This document shows positions 51,856 through 59,916 of a stretch of 61,593 nt of DNA, piece by piece. Source of the DNA: a virus; the IMG/VR virus record IMGVR_UViG_3300032288_002010, positions 1-61,593 of that record. One strand, written 5' to 3'. Positions within the stretch are counted from its first letter, which is position 1. Each line of letters begins with the position of its first letter. Below the pieces are notes generated by a model. The model searched no databases, was not told the origin of the DNA, and saw nothing but the letters and a program-made list of their open reading frames with translations. The translations under genes were made by a program, and so were the position numbers.

Positions 51856-53835
51856 TTAGACTACCAATCCCTTAATGTCGTTGTTTGGATATTTAACCTC
51901 AAATACTGATGGATCCTTTGATGGATACACGATATTATTTTGAGTGGCGATACTGATATTATAAGCAACCGGAGAATAGTTTCCATCATCGATGGTTAAA
52001 TTTTTCACCTTAATATCAGTGACAGATTGGACTCCTTCAATCTTCATGATTTCAAAATTCAATTGACTAAGATTAATTGGTTGATTGAAACTCCACTTAT
52101 CAATTTCAAAGAATGATTTAACAGATTGAATACAATTATTTAAAACATCACGTTTATTGAACCCTTGAAATACTGATATTTTAAATTCAACGCCGATATT
52201 AATTATGAATCCGTCAATTATATTAATCTTATCGGTTAATATTCTATAATTTTTTATGTAGGTAATTAAGTTCTGAAGAGTAGCTTGGTTGATAGTAGTC
52301 AAGTTTTTATTTGCATCATAACCCAATAAATATAGATTATTTGTAAATGGGTTATTTGACTCTAAGAACTTTCTTCTATCCAAAAGATTAATTGGTGTCA
52401 AATCAACATTTAAATTATTATCAATAGTTGTTATACCAGATACCAATCCGTTGTAAGTAACTTGTTGTGTTAAATTACTTTGAACATAAGCTTTAGCAAT
52501 ATTTCCTAAGTCTGGTGGAAGTGCATATACTCTCAACAAAAAGTCATCTTGGGTAACCATTCTGTTTTGAGATGAAAAGTTTAAAATAGCATTTTGACGA
52601 ATCTCTTCATCTGATTCTGCATCATCGCCTCCGGTAGAAGCTTCATCATTATTCACTCTCAACGAGTTCTTTATATTATTTAATAATGAAATTTCACTAT
52701 CGGTTAAACCTGTAGTATCGTTTTGGAATGATGTTGCAGAAATTTTACTAATATCTCCGGCATTTACATTCGAATTGATTCCACCACCTATAATGTAAGT
52801 AATAGTTAAAGTTGTATTTGATGGAGATACGCCGTAAGAATTGCTTTTTAATACATTCGTACCATCTAAGCTGATATTTAAATTCTTTAGATTGGATAGT
52901 GCAACACCAACATTCGTTGGATTTGGGATTACAATTGTATTCTCAAAATTTTCAGTGTTTGCACCAAATTGTAAATACGTAAAATTGTTTTCGTCAATAG
53001 TTGTTACAAATCTTTTCTCAGTTCTTAAATATTTAAGAATTTTTGGAGTTTCACCTCTGTATTTAGATAAAGTCTGGTTTGTTAACGGAACATTATCGAT
53101 CTTGAGTGGAATGGTATCTTGCGCCAAGTAATCCACTTCATAATAATTGTTATTATTTGAGTCTATTACACTTACAACTTTAAGAACATTGGTTTCATCT
53201 AGCTTTATAGACAAAAATGGAGTAGCGTTTGTAACACTAACTTGTTTTGTTACTATTGTTCCAGAATAAGCCTTGGTTGATTTCTTTAATAGGAAGAATT
53301 GTGGAGCGCCGGTTTCGTCTCTATTGAAAACGCTAATTTCTCTAGGCGAGAATAGTGTGTCTTGAGTGAAATCCACACTTTCTTCAACAATAAAGTTAAC
53401 ACCACTTATACTTGATAGTTGAGTAAATGGTCTTAGTATCAACGCATATCGTTCATCTGGTACATATTCATTATTTGTTGTTTGAATTGATGGTACTAAT
53501 TGAAATATATCAACTGATGTTGATGAAGCAGATGATACTTTTGGTTTGTAACCCAAAAATTTAGCTAAATTTATAATATTTCTACGATCAACCGCAAATT
53601 GGATGAAACTTTCCAAGAATTGTTGATCGGTATAATATGATAATACATCACCTACATATGCGGCTTGTTCAATAAAGATTTGGCCTGGAGAACTTTCACT
53701 AAAATCTCTGTAAGACAACGGATAATATTGCTTGGTGAAGTCAATCAGTTGTTGTTTTAAAGATGTAAAGTCCCTATTCACATAGTTAACATCCTTTGTG
53801 TTTGTTCTAAACGTTTTGTTAATTAGTTCTGACAT
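51856..53835 (-). CDS. Baseplate wedge protein (gp6-like, baseplate J family)
   Basis: 659 aa, equal to T4 gp6 (660 aa). The N-terminal signature is NYVNRDFTSLKQQLIDFTKQ, YYPLSYRDFSESSPGQIFIE, QAAYVGDVLSYYTDQQFLES, then RRNIINLAKFLGYKP. The central part has GGDDAESDEEIRQNAILNFS and RMVTQDDFLLRVYALPPDLG, typical of baseplate J-like proteins. The C-terminus INLSQLNFEIMKIEGVQSVT closes the wedge-core fold. gp6 dimers form the inner iris of the baseplate that opens on contraction. The ATG overlaps the gp25 stop by one base (TGATG). Confidence 0.93.
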   Translation of the reverse strand: MSELINKTFRTNTKDVNYVNRDFTSLKQQLIDFTKQYYPLSYRDFSESSPGQIFIEQAAYVGDVLSYYTDQQFLESFIQFAVDRRNIINLAKFLGYKPKVSSASSTSVDIFQLVPSIQTTNNEYVPDERYALILRPFTQLSSISGVNFIVEESVDFTQDTLFSPREISVFNRDETGAPQFFLLKKSTKAYSGTIVTKQVSVTNATPFLSIKLDETNVLKVVSVIDSNNNNYYEVDYLAQDTIPLKIDNVPLTNQTLSKYRGETPKILKYLRTEKRFVTTIDENNFTYLQFGANTENFENTIVIPNPTNVGVALSNLKNLNISLDGTNVLKSNSYGVSPSNTTLTITYIIGGGINSNVNAGDISKISATSFQNDTTGLTDSEISLLNNIKNSLRVNNDEASTGGDDAESDEEIRQNAILNFSSQNRMVTQDDFLLRVYALPPDLGNIAKAYVQSNLTQQVTYNGLVSGITTIDNNLNVDLTPINLLDRRKFLESNNPFTNNLYLLGYDANKNLTTINQATLQNLITYIKNYRILTDKINIIDGFIINIGVEFKISVFQGFNKRDVLNNCIQSVKSFFEIDKWSFNQPINLSQLNFEIMKIEGVQSVTDIKVKNLTIDDGNYSPVAYNISIATQNNIVYPSKDPSVFEVKYPNNDIKGLVV

Positions 53836-54248
53836 CAGATTCTAGGGTTTGAAATTGCTACATCCGTCGTTGCAGTCGTATTATTATAAGTAAACACGAC
53901 GCTTATAAATATCTTATTCTTATCATTATTAATTGTTCCCGTGAATTTTTGTTCATTCGATAATGATACCTTTACATCGGTAACTATCACACCATTAACA
54001 AACTTATCAACATCACGTTGAACTGCATCAACAATAATTTCTTTAGACACCTCCAAATCATTCATTTGAAACAATAGTCCATATAAACTTGAACCAAATG
54101 TGTTGTTGAATCGTCTTTCTCCAGGCTTAGTTAACAATAGGTTCTGAATATTTGAAGACAATTGTTCAGCAGTCAAAGAATTGGTTTGAAAATATCCATC
54201 TTGACCCAAAGTAATTGGTAGTTTTAAACCTAATGCTTTTTTAGCCAT
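53835..54248 (-). CDS. Baseplate wedge protein (gp25-like)
   Basis: 137 aa, T4 gp25 family (132 aa), also related to the sheath-initiating TssE/GpW-like proteins. Typical features are the N-terminal LGLKLPITLGQDGYF, a helix SNIQNLLLTKPGERRFNNTF with the conserved EPR-like LTKPGERRF motif, GSSLYGLLFQMND, then strands IVTDVKVSLSNE and FISVVFTYNNT. It starts sheath polymerisation on the baseplate. It lies immediately before gp6 as in T4-type order and is translationally coupled to it. Confidence 0.92.
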   Translation of the reverse strand: MAKKALGLKLPITLGQDGYFQTNSLTAEQLSSNIQNLLLTKPGERRFNNTFGSSLYGLLFQMNDLEVSKEIIVDAVQRDVDKFVNGVIVTDVKVSLSNEQKFTGTINNDKNKIFISVVFTYNNTTATTDVAISNPRI

Positions 54249-54251
54249 GTA

Positions 54252-54725
54252 TTAAACCTTGTTTCTCTTCTTGTCTATAGCCTTCATCAACTTTGAATAG
54301 TCTCTGGTCATGGCTTGATAAACACCTTTTACTTCGGCGGGAGCACTTTCAGGAGCTTTAACTGGTGCCACAACTTCGTTGATAATTGATGAATCTCCAC
54401 CTATGTTTGAAAATCCTTCGGATAGACCAACATATTGACCTTCTCTTGGAATTCCACCCTTGGTCTCATTTAGTATTTGATTCAACACTTCGTTGTTTGT
54501 ATATTTAACAAACTTCTTTGGTGGTTCGGGTACAACTTCTTCTTTAATAGATTCCTCAAGCATTTCTTCCATCTTGATAGGAGCATCTTCTCTTATTTTA
54601 GTTTTCTTAGCGTCTTCTGCAAGAATTATTTCTGCTAAACAAGATCTCAATTCCTTTTTAAGAATAGATTTAACTTCTTGATGTACTATTTTTTTGATTA
54701 CTTCTTTCAATGCATCACTTTTCAT
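54252..54725 (-). CDS. Unknown acidic coiled-coil protein before gp25
   Basis: 157 aa. The N-terminal 45 residues form an amphipathic helix (MKSDALKEVIKKIVHQEVKS) ending CLAEIILAED. Then comes a Glu-rich stretch (MEEMLEESIKEEVVPEPPK), and a short conserved-looking YTNNEVLNQILNETKGGIPR. The last part is basic (RDYSKLMKAIDKKRNKV). LAE and IxE sequences could be gp21 sites but the location is in the baseplate block, so a baseplate assembly or chaperone-like role is equally possible. 3-base spacing to gp25. No family recognised. Confidence 0.5.
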   Translation of the reverse strand: MKSDALKEVIKKIVHQEVKSILKKELRSCLAEIILAEDAKKTKIREDAPIKMEEMLEESIKEEVVPEPPKKFVKYTNNEVLNQILNETKGGIPREGQYVGLSEGFSNIGGDSSIINEVVAPVKAPESAPAEVKGVYQAMTRDYSKLMKAIDKKRNKV

Positions 54726-54741
54726 ATGCTTATATATATAA

Positions 54742-56343
54742 TTATACTAGACCAGACAGATTTTGATTAATATTTGATATTTGTTGACTACCTATATCAG
54801 GTAAAGACATGGCTTCTTTTTGTAGTTCGGCCGAAGTTGGAACATTTATATCCCCAGTGTAGTTTTTAGGTTTCTTCACCTTAATCGTCTTTATTCTGGG
54901 TTGACTTGGTGGTTTTGGTACTTTTGGTTTTGGAACTCCATTTTTTATAGATGACAATTTTGCAGCTGCCGCACCTAATGCACCACCAGATACAGCTCCT
55001 ATTATTGCACCCCTTTTACCACCAGCTATTGCTCCTATACTAGCTCCAAGACCAGTTCCAGCCAAAGCACCTCCAGTAACACCTCCTATTGATAATCCTG
55101 TACCAACGGCAGCACCACCTAATCCACCAATTAAAGCACCTTTTCCGCCTCCAGCCAATGCACCTATTCCTGCGCCAGCAGCACCACCCAATAAACCAGC
55201 TCCCAAAGCCTTTTTAGCAGCATCAACTTTGGCTATAGCTTGAGTGGATGATATCTGCCCAGTTTTTGGATCTATAACCTTGTCATTTCCTGCAATAGAT
55301 GTTGGATTAAATTTATCCGGATTCCAATCTTTACCCAAACCATCGGCTTTAGACTTTAAACTACCAACTACACCACCCAATGCTGCTCCAGAAATTCCAC
55401 CAATCAAAGCACCTTTTCCACCCCCGGCTAACGCACCAATTCCTGCACCGGCTGCACCACCCAATAAACCACCAGTTAATCCATTTAAAGCACTACCGGC
55501 CGATTGAGCCTGATTTGTTACGTTACCAACAGCTCCTTGAGCTTGTGAAGTTACATTACTAACTGAACTTTGTGCTTGTGAAGTTACTCCGCTAACAGCT
55601 CCTTGAGCTTGTGAAGTTACATTACTAACTGAACTTTGTGCTTGTGAAGTTACTCCGCTAACAGCTCCTTGAGCTTGTGAAGTTACATTACTAACTGAAC
55701 TTTGTGCGTTTGAAGTGGCCTGTTGTGCTGCGGTAGAATCTAGTTGTTTAACTTCTTGTGTTGGAAGTTTTACATTCGGATTATCTACAACCGGCGCTTT
55801 ATTGGTAACACCGGATATAGTTTGTGTTGGTGGACCTGGCAACGATGGATCTGGATCAGTTAATGGAAGATCCTTCTCTATAGTAAATCCTCTCGTTGCT
55901 AGTTGATCTTTTATAGTTTGAACAAAAGACTCACGTAGATAACTTAAAGACTTTGATACAGATTCTCCGGGAGATTTTCTTTGTTGAATATCGGTCTTAC
56001 TCTCAGCTGCAACAATTGTTCTAAACTTTTTACCTGGCACAGGATTTTTTATATCAACGCCACCTGTAGTAAACGACCTAAATAATCCATATTCATTTGG
56101 AGTATCAACTACATAACCTTCAACCGAGAAATCAATTTGCTGTGGGAAATTTGCATCAGGTGTTAAATTTCTAGTCTTAACATCAAAAACCAGAGATGCG
56201 TCTTTGTCAGTTACTAAATTTGGGTTTTTAAGATCTATATTTGATACAAACGCATTCCAATCTTTCCTAAATTGATTGGGAGAGAATGTACCATTCCAAG
56301 GAATTGCTTGTTTATACGCAAAATAATATTTTTTAGTAGCCAT
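54742..56343 (-). CDS. Baseplate-region protein with glycine-zipper membrane-like repeats
   Basis: 533 aa. Residues 1-130 are a folded N-terminal domain (AIPWNGTFSPNQFRKDWNAF, DFSVEGYVVDTPNEYG). Residues about 205-285 are tandem 22-residue repeats of SNVTSQAQxxVSGVTSQAQ type, encoded by 66-base DNA repeats. Two glycine-zipper blocks (GGAAGAGIGALAGGGKGALI, near 295 and 385) and a third (GALAGTGLGASIGAIAGG) follow. The C-terminus is basic and Pro/Lys-rich (PKPKVPKPPSQPRIKTIKV). Glycine zippers pack into or across membranes. A baseplate-associated protein that inserts into the host envelope during DNA entry, or a tape-measure substitute, is inference. Confidence 0.6.
   Translation of the reverse strand: MATKKYYFAYKQAIPWNGTFSPNQFRKDWNAFVSNIDLKNPNLVTDKDASLVFDVKTRNLTPDANFPQQIDFSVEGYVVDTPNEYGLFRSFTTGGVDIKNPVPGKKFRTIVAAESKTDIQQRKSPGESVSKSLSYLRESFVQTIKDQLATRGFTIEKDLPLTDPDPSLPGPPTQTISGVTNKAPVVDNPNVKLPTQEVKQLDSTAAQQATSNAQSSVSNVTSQAQGAVSGVTSQAQSSVSNVTSQAQGAVSGVTSQAQSSVSNVTSQAQGAVGNVTNQAQSAGSALNGLTGGLLGGAAGAGIGALAGGGKGALIGGISGAALGGVVGSLKSKADGLGKDWNPDKFNPTSIAGNDKVIDPKTGQISSTQAIAKVDAAKKALGAGLLGGAAGAGIGALAGGGKGALIGGLGGAAVGTGLSIGGVTGGALAGTGLGASIGAIAGGKRGAIIGAVSGGALGAAAAKLSSIKNGVPKPKVPKPPSQPRIKTIKVKKPKNYTGDINVPTSAELQKEAMSLPDIGSQQISNINQNLSGLV
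55541..55706 (-). repeat. 66-bp tandem repeats in glycine-zipper gene
   Basis: A 66-base unit starting GCTTGTGAAGTTACATTACT (plus strand) recurs at 55541, 55607 and 55673 with near-perfect identity. It encodes 22-residue Ser/Gln/Ala repeats. High DNA identity suggests recent slippage or selection for variable length. Confidence 0.9.
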
Positions 56344-56346
56344 ATA

Positions 56347-58056
56347 TTATTCAAATTCAAATTCGATTTGCACTGGACCTTCACGGCGATTTCTACCTTT
56401 GAAATCACCCACAACACCTTCTCCGGTCACCGTATTAATTTTAACTGGATCTTTGCATTCGGATCCACTACCAGATGGTTTTACACCATTACTGCCAGGA
56501 GCATATCCACCACCAGTTAAAAATACTCTTCTACTCAATGTTTTATGTAGATTATCTCTCAACAACTTCAATGTTATTTGTTGTACTGGAATTTGTGTTT
56601 GATCTGGTTGTGCATCCATCGTATTTTGTTGATTAATAGCACCGGCATCTTGATGCCCGTGTGGATGTGGATGTACGTGGTGATACCAGTGTACATGATC
56701 CAATAACCAATTACAAAGATCATACAACCAATCAACGGTTGTTTGTCCCAACATTGCTGGTTCATTAGTTTCTCCATATTGTCCCAAAAATATCTGTGGA
56801 GAGTTTAAACATGTTAATCGGTTGGTGGTGATTATAACTTGATCATTTGCATCAACTGTGTATTCATTATCTGTTACTACAGCATAACGTTTTTTGCTAA
56901 AGTGTAATGTCTCAGCAAATCTGCTACTTAAAACTAAACGATCTGTGTTTATAACAATTTGATCTCCATTCAAAGATGGCATCACAAAATTTGTAGAATT
57001 TGAAGGATTAAATTTTGTTTGTTCTTCTGTTGGTTCGTTATCTTGATTTACTCCGAATACACTTTTATATATTGTAGTTTTCCATTTAGATATTGTTGCT
57101 CCGCTTGATATTTCTATGGTACTACCATCGTGATTTATATCTTCCTCTATTTGTCCGCCATAGTTTTTTTCCAGAGGATTTATTTTATTAATCTTTGGTA
57201 ATTTTGGATGAACAGATTGATCTACGTCTCTAGAAATATTTCTTTGTCTATTTCTGATTGTGATTTTTGGATTACCATATCCACCTAATTGAGATTTCTT
57301 GAATAGATTTTTATCTAAAATATATGATGAATTAGTTATATTTTTATCAATCAATCTATTATCATCATAAGCACTGAATCTAATTGATTGCCCAAATCTA
57401 CTTTCTATAGCAGTGTCACCTTCGTATTTTTTAACTGATCGAATATACGGATTGATAATAAAATAGTTACCAAAAAAACCAGTTTGATTTAAATTAGTAA
57501 ATAGTGGATGTGAAATATAACTCTCTTTAAAAGGAGGTTTTAAATATGGGATTGCACTATTTGCGGTATCACTAGCCGATTTCTCAGTAACAAAATCTCC
57601 GTTAGTACCTACAAAATTATACTTACTTAATGGTTTTGTATAATAGTAGCTATCTCCTATTTTGATAACCATCACCTGTTCATTTATTAATGGATATTGT
57701 GTTATGGTGGTATCCAAAGGAATAGCCCATGGTAACTTTTCCACCGCAGTTTGTTTTTCCAAACTAAGTATTCTTATTTTCGCTCTACCGATATAACTAT
57801 AGTCAACATCTGATGCATTTGGAACTGCGGTGTTGTAATTTACAGGAATCTGTTGATACTTAATTGTAGGTGCTGGATATGAATTTGGATCATTTTGATT
57901 CTTACCCATGAATGGATGATTTTCATCAAGTATAATATCAACCACAACTGCTAGTTGAAAGTTTGGATTGGCTGATAAAATATTCGTAGGATCCATAGAT
58001 TTAGCCGGTTGGCTAAGGTTCCTTACGATATTCATTACATTAGTAGAGCTGCTCAT
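56347..58056 (-). CDS. Baseplate hub/spike-like protein with His-rich segment
   Basis: 569 aa. The N-terminal 150 residues are beta-rich (NFQLAVVVDIILDENHPFMG, RAKIRILSLEK, EQVMVIKIGDSYYYTKPLS), compatible with an OB-type domain as in gp5/VgrG. A conserved-looking ESRFGQSIRFSAYDDNR follows (about 216-232). Residues 330-470 are beta strands (DQIVINTDRLVLSSRFAETL, ANDQVIITTNRL), consistent with a spike helix. A His cluster VHWYHHVHPHPHGHQD (about 464-479) could bind a metal, as tips of phage spikes do. The C-terminus is Gly/Ser-rich and ends with an acidic strand. The assignment as central spike is from architecture and its place before gp25/gp6. Confidence 0.58.
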   Translation of the reverse strand: MSSSTNVMNIVRNLSQPAKSMDPTNILSANPNFQLAVVVDIILDENHPFMGKNQNDPNSYPAPTIKYQQIPVNYNTAVPNASDVDYSYIGRAKIRILSLEKQTAVEKLPWAIPLDTTITQYPLINEQVMVIKIGDSYYYTKPLSKYNFVGTNGDFVTEKSASDTANSAIPYLKPPFKESYISHPLFTNLNQTGFFGNYFIINPYIRSVKKYEGDTAIESRFGQSIRFSAYDDNRLIDKNITNSSYILDKNLFKKSQLGGYGNPKITIRNRQRNISRDVDQSVHPKLPKINKINPLEKNYGGQIEEDINHDGSTIEISSGATISKWKTTIYKSVFGVNQDNEPTEEQTKFNPSNSTNFVMPSLNGDQIVINTDRLVLSSRFAETLHFSKKRYAVVTDNEYTVDANDQVIITTNRLTCLNSPQIFLGQYGETNEPAMLGQTTVDWLYDLCNWLLDHVHWYHHVHPHPHGHQDAGAINQQNTMDAQPDQTQIPVQQITLKLLRDNLHKTLSRRVFLTGGGYAPGSNGVKPSGSGSECKDPVKINTVTGEGVVGDFKGRNRREGPVQIEFEFE

Positions 58057-58057
58057 T

Positions 58058-58402
58058 TTATTCGGAGGTTTTACTTATCTTGATTACTTCATCCATTAGT
58101 TGTTTACGTTCTTCGTCTGAAATTAAAGTTTGCATTCCTTCGGCACTATTTTCTGACTTTGCAACCAATCTCTGTACGACCGCAGCTATTTTAATCAGTT
58201 GTTCGTCATTCTTTACGCCAACATCAAAATAATCTTTGATAAGTGGTACAATAATAACTGCGTCGTTAATGGTTTTGATTAAACCTCTTAGTTCAGAAAC
58301 CAGTATATCGATTTGATCCTTTTTATTTTCTGAGTTCTTCACAATATCTTTGCAAAGTCCAGAAAAGGATTTTCCTTTATATATCTCAAAATTTAGATCC
58401 AT
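58058..58402 (-). CDS. Small helical protein upstream of spike-like gene, unknown
   Basis: 114 aa, all helical: FEIYKGKSFSGLCKDIVKNS, ISELRGLIKTINDAVIIVPL-type amphipathic helix, VKNDEQLIKIAAVVQRLVAK, and an acidic C-terminal helix. I associate similar short proteins (EIYKGKSFxxLCKDI) with genes next to the spike/hub in large T4-like phages, where a baseplate assembly role is possible. It begins a unit: a terminator and TATTTATA box lie just upstream. It ends 1 base before the spike-like gene. Confidence 0.55.
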   Translation of the reverse strand: MDLNFEIYKGKSFSGLCKDIVKNSENKKDQIDILVSELRGLIKTINDAVIIVPLIKDYFDVGVKNDEQLIKIAAVVQRLVAKSENSAEGMQTLISDEERKQLMDEVIKISKTSE

Positions 58403-58406
58403 ATCA

Positions 58407-58414
58407 TATAAATA
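58407..58414 (-). promoter_or_regulatory. TATTTATA box starting the baseplate unit
   Basis: Coding strand reads TTCTATTTATATGAT before the ATG at 58402; gap 4 bases. It lies 5 bases downstream of the sigma-factor gene terminator stem, so it marks the start of the long baseplate/fibre transcript. Confidence 0.6.
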
Positions 58415-58419
58415 GAAAA

Positions 58420-58443
58420 AACCACCTAATTTCTTAGGTGGTT
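58420..58443 (-). terminator. Intrinsic terminator after the gp55-like gene
   Basis: Perfect 10-base-pair stem AACCACCTAA/TTAGGTGGTT with loop TTTC; minus-strand transcript continues with a T-run (TTTTTTC). It is 16 bases past the stop codon at 58460. Confidence 0.9.
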
Positions 58444-58459
58444 AGTTAATTTAATTGTT

Positions 58460-59458
58460 TTAAATGACTCCTCTATTCAAATAATTCTGCATTATAAAGT
58501 TCTGATAATTCTTCATTTTGTTAATAACTTTGGTAACCTGCTGTGTTTTACATCCACTAATTTCTCTAATATAAAGATATAATGTTTTTTTATTGAATGT
58601 CTCTAATCTATCACAACTTCTGAATAACTCTATAACTGCATATGCAATATGCAAATCTTTTTCCTTGTTAAAAATCTTACGAATATTTTTTTCCCAGTAA
58701 TCAACCAATAATTTCATTAACTCTTGAGTCTGTACATTTTTATGATGTGCATCTTCCGTTTGTAAACACACAGAAGATTCTCCAGGAGTTTCTGAAATGT
58801 CTACGTGTTGATTAAAACGTTTATAATTTGAATTGTTATGAAATATTAAATAGTTCTTAGCTACGATACTAAAATAACTAAATGCTTTACCCTTACCAGC
58901 TTGAAATTTATGCATATTTGATACCAAATGTGATACAGTTTCCTTTTGAATTTCAAGTGGACTATTGTCAAAATAAGTAAACTTAAATGTATTAAATATA
59001 TTTTCTACCAATTTATCAAAACTATACTTTATCTTCGTTTCATATATTACATTTCGCATCTTTATGTCTTCAGTCTCATTGTAAGCAACTATGGCCTCTT
59101 CGGTAGCTTTGCTAAAGTAAATCTTTTCCTTTTTATTTCTACCTCTTCTTCTCTTCTTTGGTTCATTTTCATCAACCAATGTAATTTCCTCAGATTCCTC
59201 AACATCAACGTTTGTCTTTGGTACAATATTACTTCTTGGTACTACAATCTCCGAATTAACACTTAACTTTGTTTTAGGCTCTTTGTTGGGTTTAACTTGT
59301 TTCTTTTTCTTGGTATCCTTTTTTAGGATAACAGAAATAGATATTTTTGGCTTTTTTGAAACCTTTATACCCTTAGATTTACTAGTCAACTTGACAAGTT
59401 TCTTCTTAGTTTTTGTTGGTTTTTTCATTAATGTTGGCTGGATTACTGGACTCATCAT
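58460..59458 (-). CDS. Late sigma factor (gp55-like) with long basic extension
   Basis: 332 aa. The C-terminal 200 residues resemble T4-type late-transcription sigma factors: FDKLVENIFNTFKFTYFDN, then GKGKAFSYFSIVAKNYLIF (region 2-like -10 recognition and core-binding helices), and a helical end with IYLRE-like SGCKTQQVTKVINKMKNY. T4 gp55 is 185 aa. Here the first about 130 residues are an added Lys/Pro-rich region (KKPTKTKKKLVKLTSKSKG) with a KKRRRGRNKKEK patch. gp55 directs RNA polymerase to a short -10-like box, so the recurrent TATTTATA boxes are candidate targets, which is inference. The start is supported by AAAGGA 4 bases upstream. Overlaps the membrane-protein gene by 53 bases. Confidence 0.68.
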   Translation of the reverse strand: MMSPVIQPTLMKKPTKTKKKLVKLTSKSKGIKVSKKPKISISVILKKDTKKKKQVKPNKEPKTKLSVNSEIVVPRSNIVPKTNVDVEESEEITLVDENEPKKRRRGRNKKEKIYFSKATEEAIVAYNETEDIKMRNVIYETKIKYSFDKLVENIFNTFKFTYFDNSPLEIQKETVSHLVSNMHKFQAGKGKAFSYFSIVAKNYLIFHNNSNYKRFNQHVDISETPGESSVCLQTEDAHHKNVQTQELMKLLVDYWEKNIRKIFNKEKDLHIAYAVIELFRSCDRLETFNKKTLYLYIREISGCKTQQVTKVINKMKNYQNFIMQNYLNRGVI

Positions 59459-59711
59459 TTATCCTTTCGTTAGTTATCTTTATAATATTGAGAATGTCGG
59501 AAAACAAAAATCCAACATCATCATCTTTTTCAAAGATACCACGATTATCAACATCCTTCAACTTTTTGTATACATTATTTACTGATTGTTTGAAATCAAC
59601 TAACCATTCTTCTAACATATCAATCGTATAAAATGCACGACGCAACGATATGATTAAAAAGACATTAGCCATTACCGATATCAGTAAAACAAATATTAAA
59701 AAGTATATCAT
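59406..59711 (-). CDS. Small single-pass membrane protein, unknown
   Basis: 101 aa. Residues 2-23 are a hydrophobic membrane segment (IYFLIFVLLISVMANVFLII), followed by a basic residue pair that should lie in the cytoplasm. A helical charged region (DMLEEWLVDFKQSVNNVYKK) and a polar tail follow. Similar small N-terminally anchored proteins are frequent in T4-like phages but their role is not established. The last 53 bases overlap the sigma-factor gene in another frame, and 4 bases separate it from the 44-aa gene upstream. Confidence 0.6.
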   Translation of the reverse strand: MIYFLIFVLLISVMANVFLIISLRRAFYTIDMLEEWLVDFKQSVNNVYKKLKDVDNRGIFEKDDDVGFLFSDILNIIKITNERINDESSNPANINEKTNKN

Positions 59712-59715
59712 TCAG

Positions 59716-59850
59716 TTATTCCACAATGTCATCAGACACATCAATAAATTCGGCTATGTAGTCTAGTGATTCTTTAACAGAGTTCCAATCAGTATTTTCA
59801 TAACTATACTTGATCAGTCTATAGAGTTCTTGCAATTCTTCTTCGTTCAT
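59716..59850 (-). CDS. Small acidic protein, unknown (44 aa)
   Basis: A 44-codon frame from ATG 59850 to TAA 59716 encodes MNEEELQELYRLIKYSYENT and continues as an acidic amphipathic helix ending DVSDDIVE. It lies 4 bases before the small membrane-protein gene and fills most of a 205-base gap. No Shine-Dalgarno is obvious; an AT-rich AATATATATG precedes the start. Coding-like composition and tight spacing support it. Function unknown. Confidence 0.55.
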   Translation of the reverse strand: MNEEELQELYRLIKYSYENTDWNSVKESLDYIAEFIDVSDDIVE

Positions 59851-59916
59851 ATATATTGAATATTTATCCTCAAGTATAAAATATATATTACGATTTGAAG
59901 AAATTAATTTTTTTAT

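Noticed and set aside
54252-54725. LAE-containing protein as a further packaged head protein
   Set aside because: LAE is internal (about residue 31), the N-terminus lacks the MIxLxxhLxE pattern and the gene is in the baseplate block.
55244-55507. Plus-strand Pro/Ala-rich frames inside the glycine-zipper gene
   Set aside because: Antisense of Gly/Ala-rich codons; no ribosome site and opposite to the operon.
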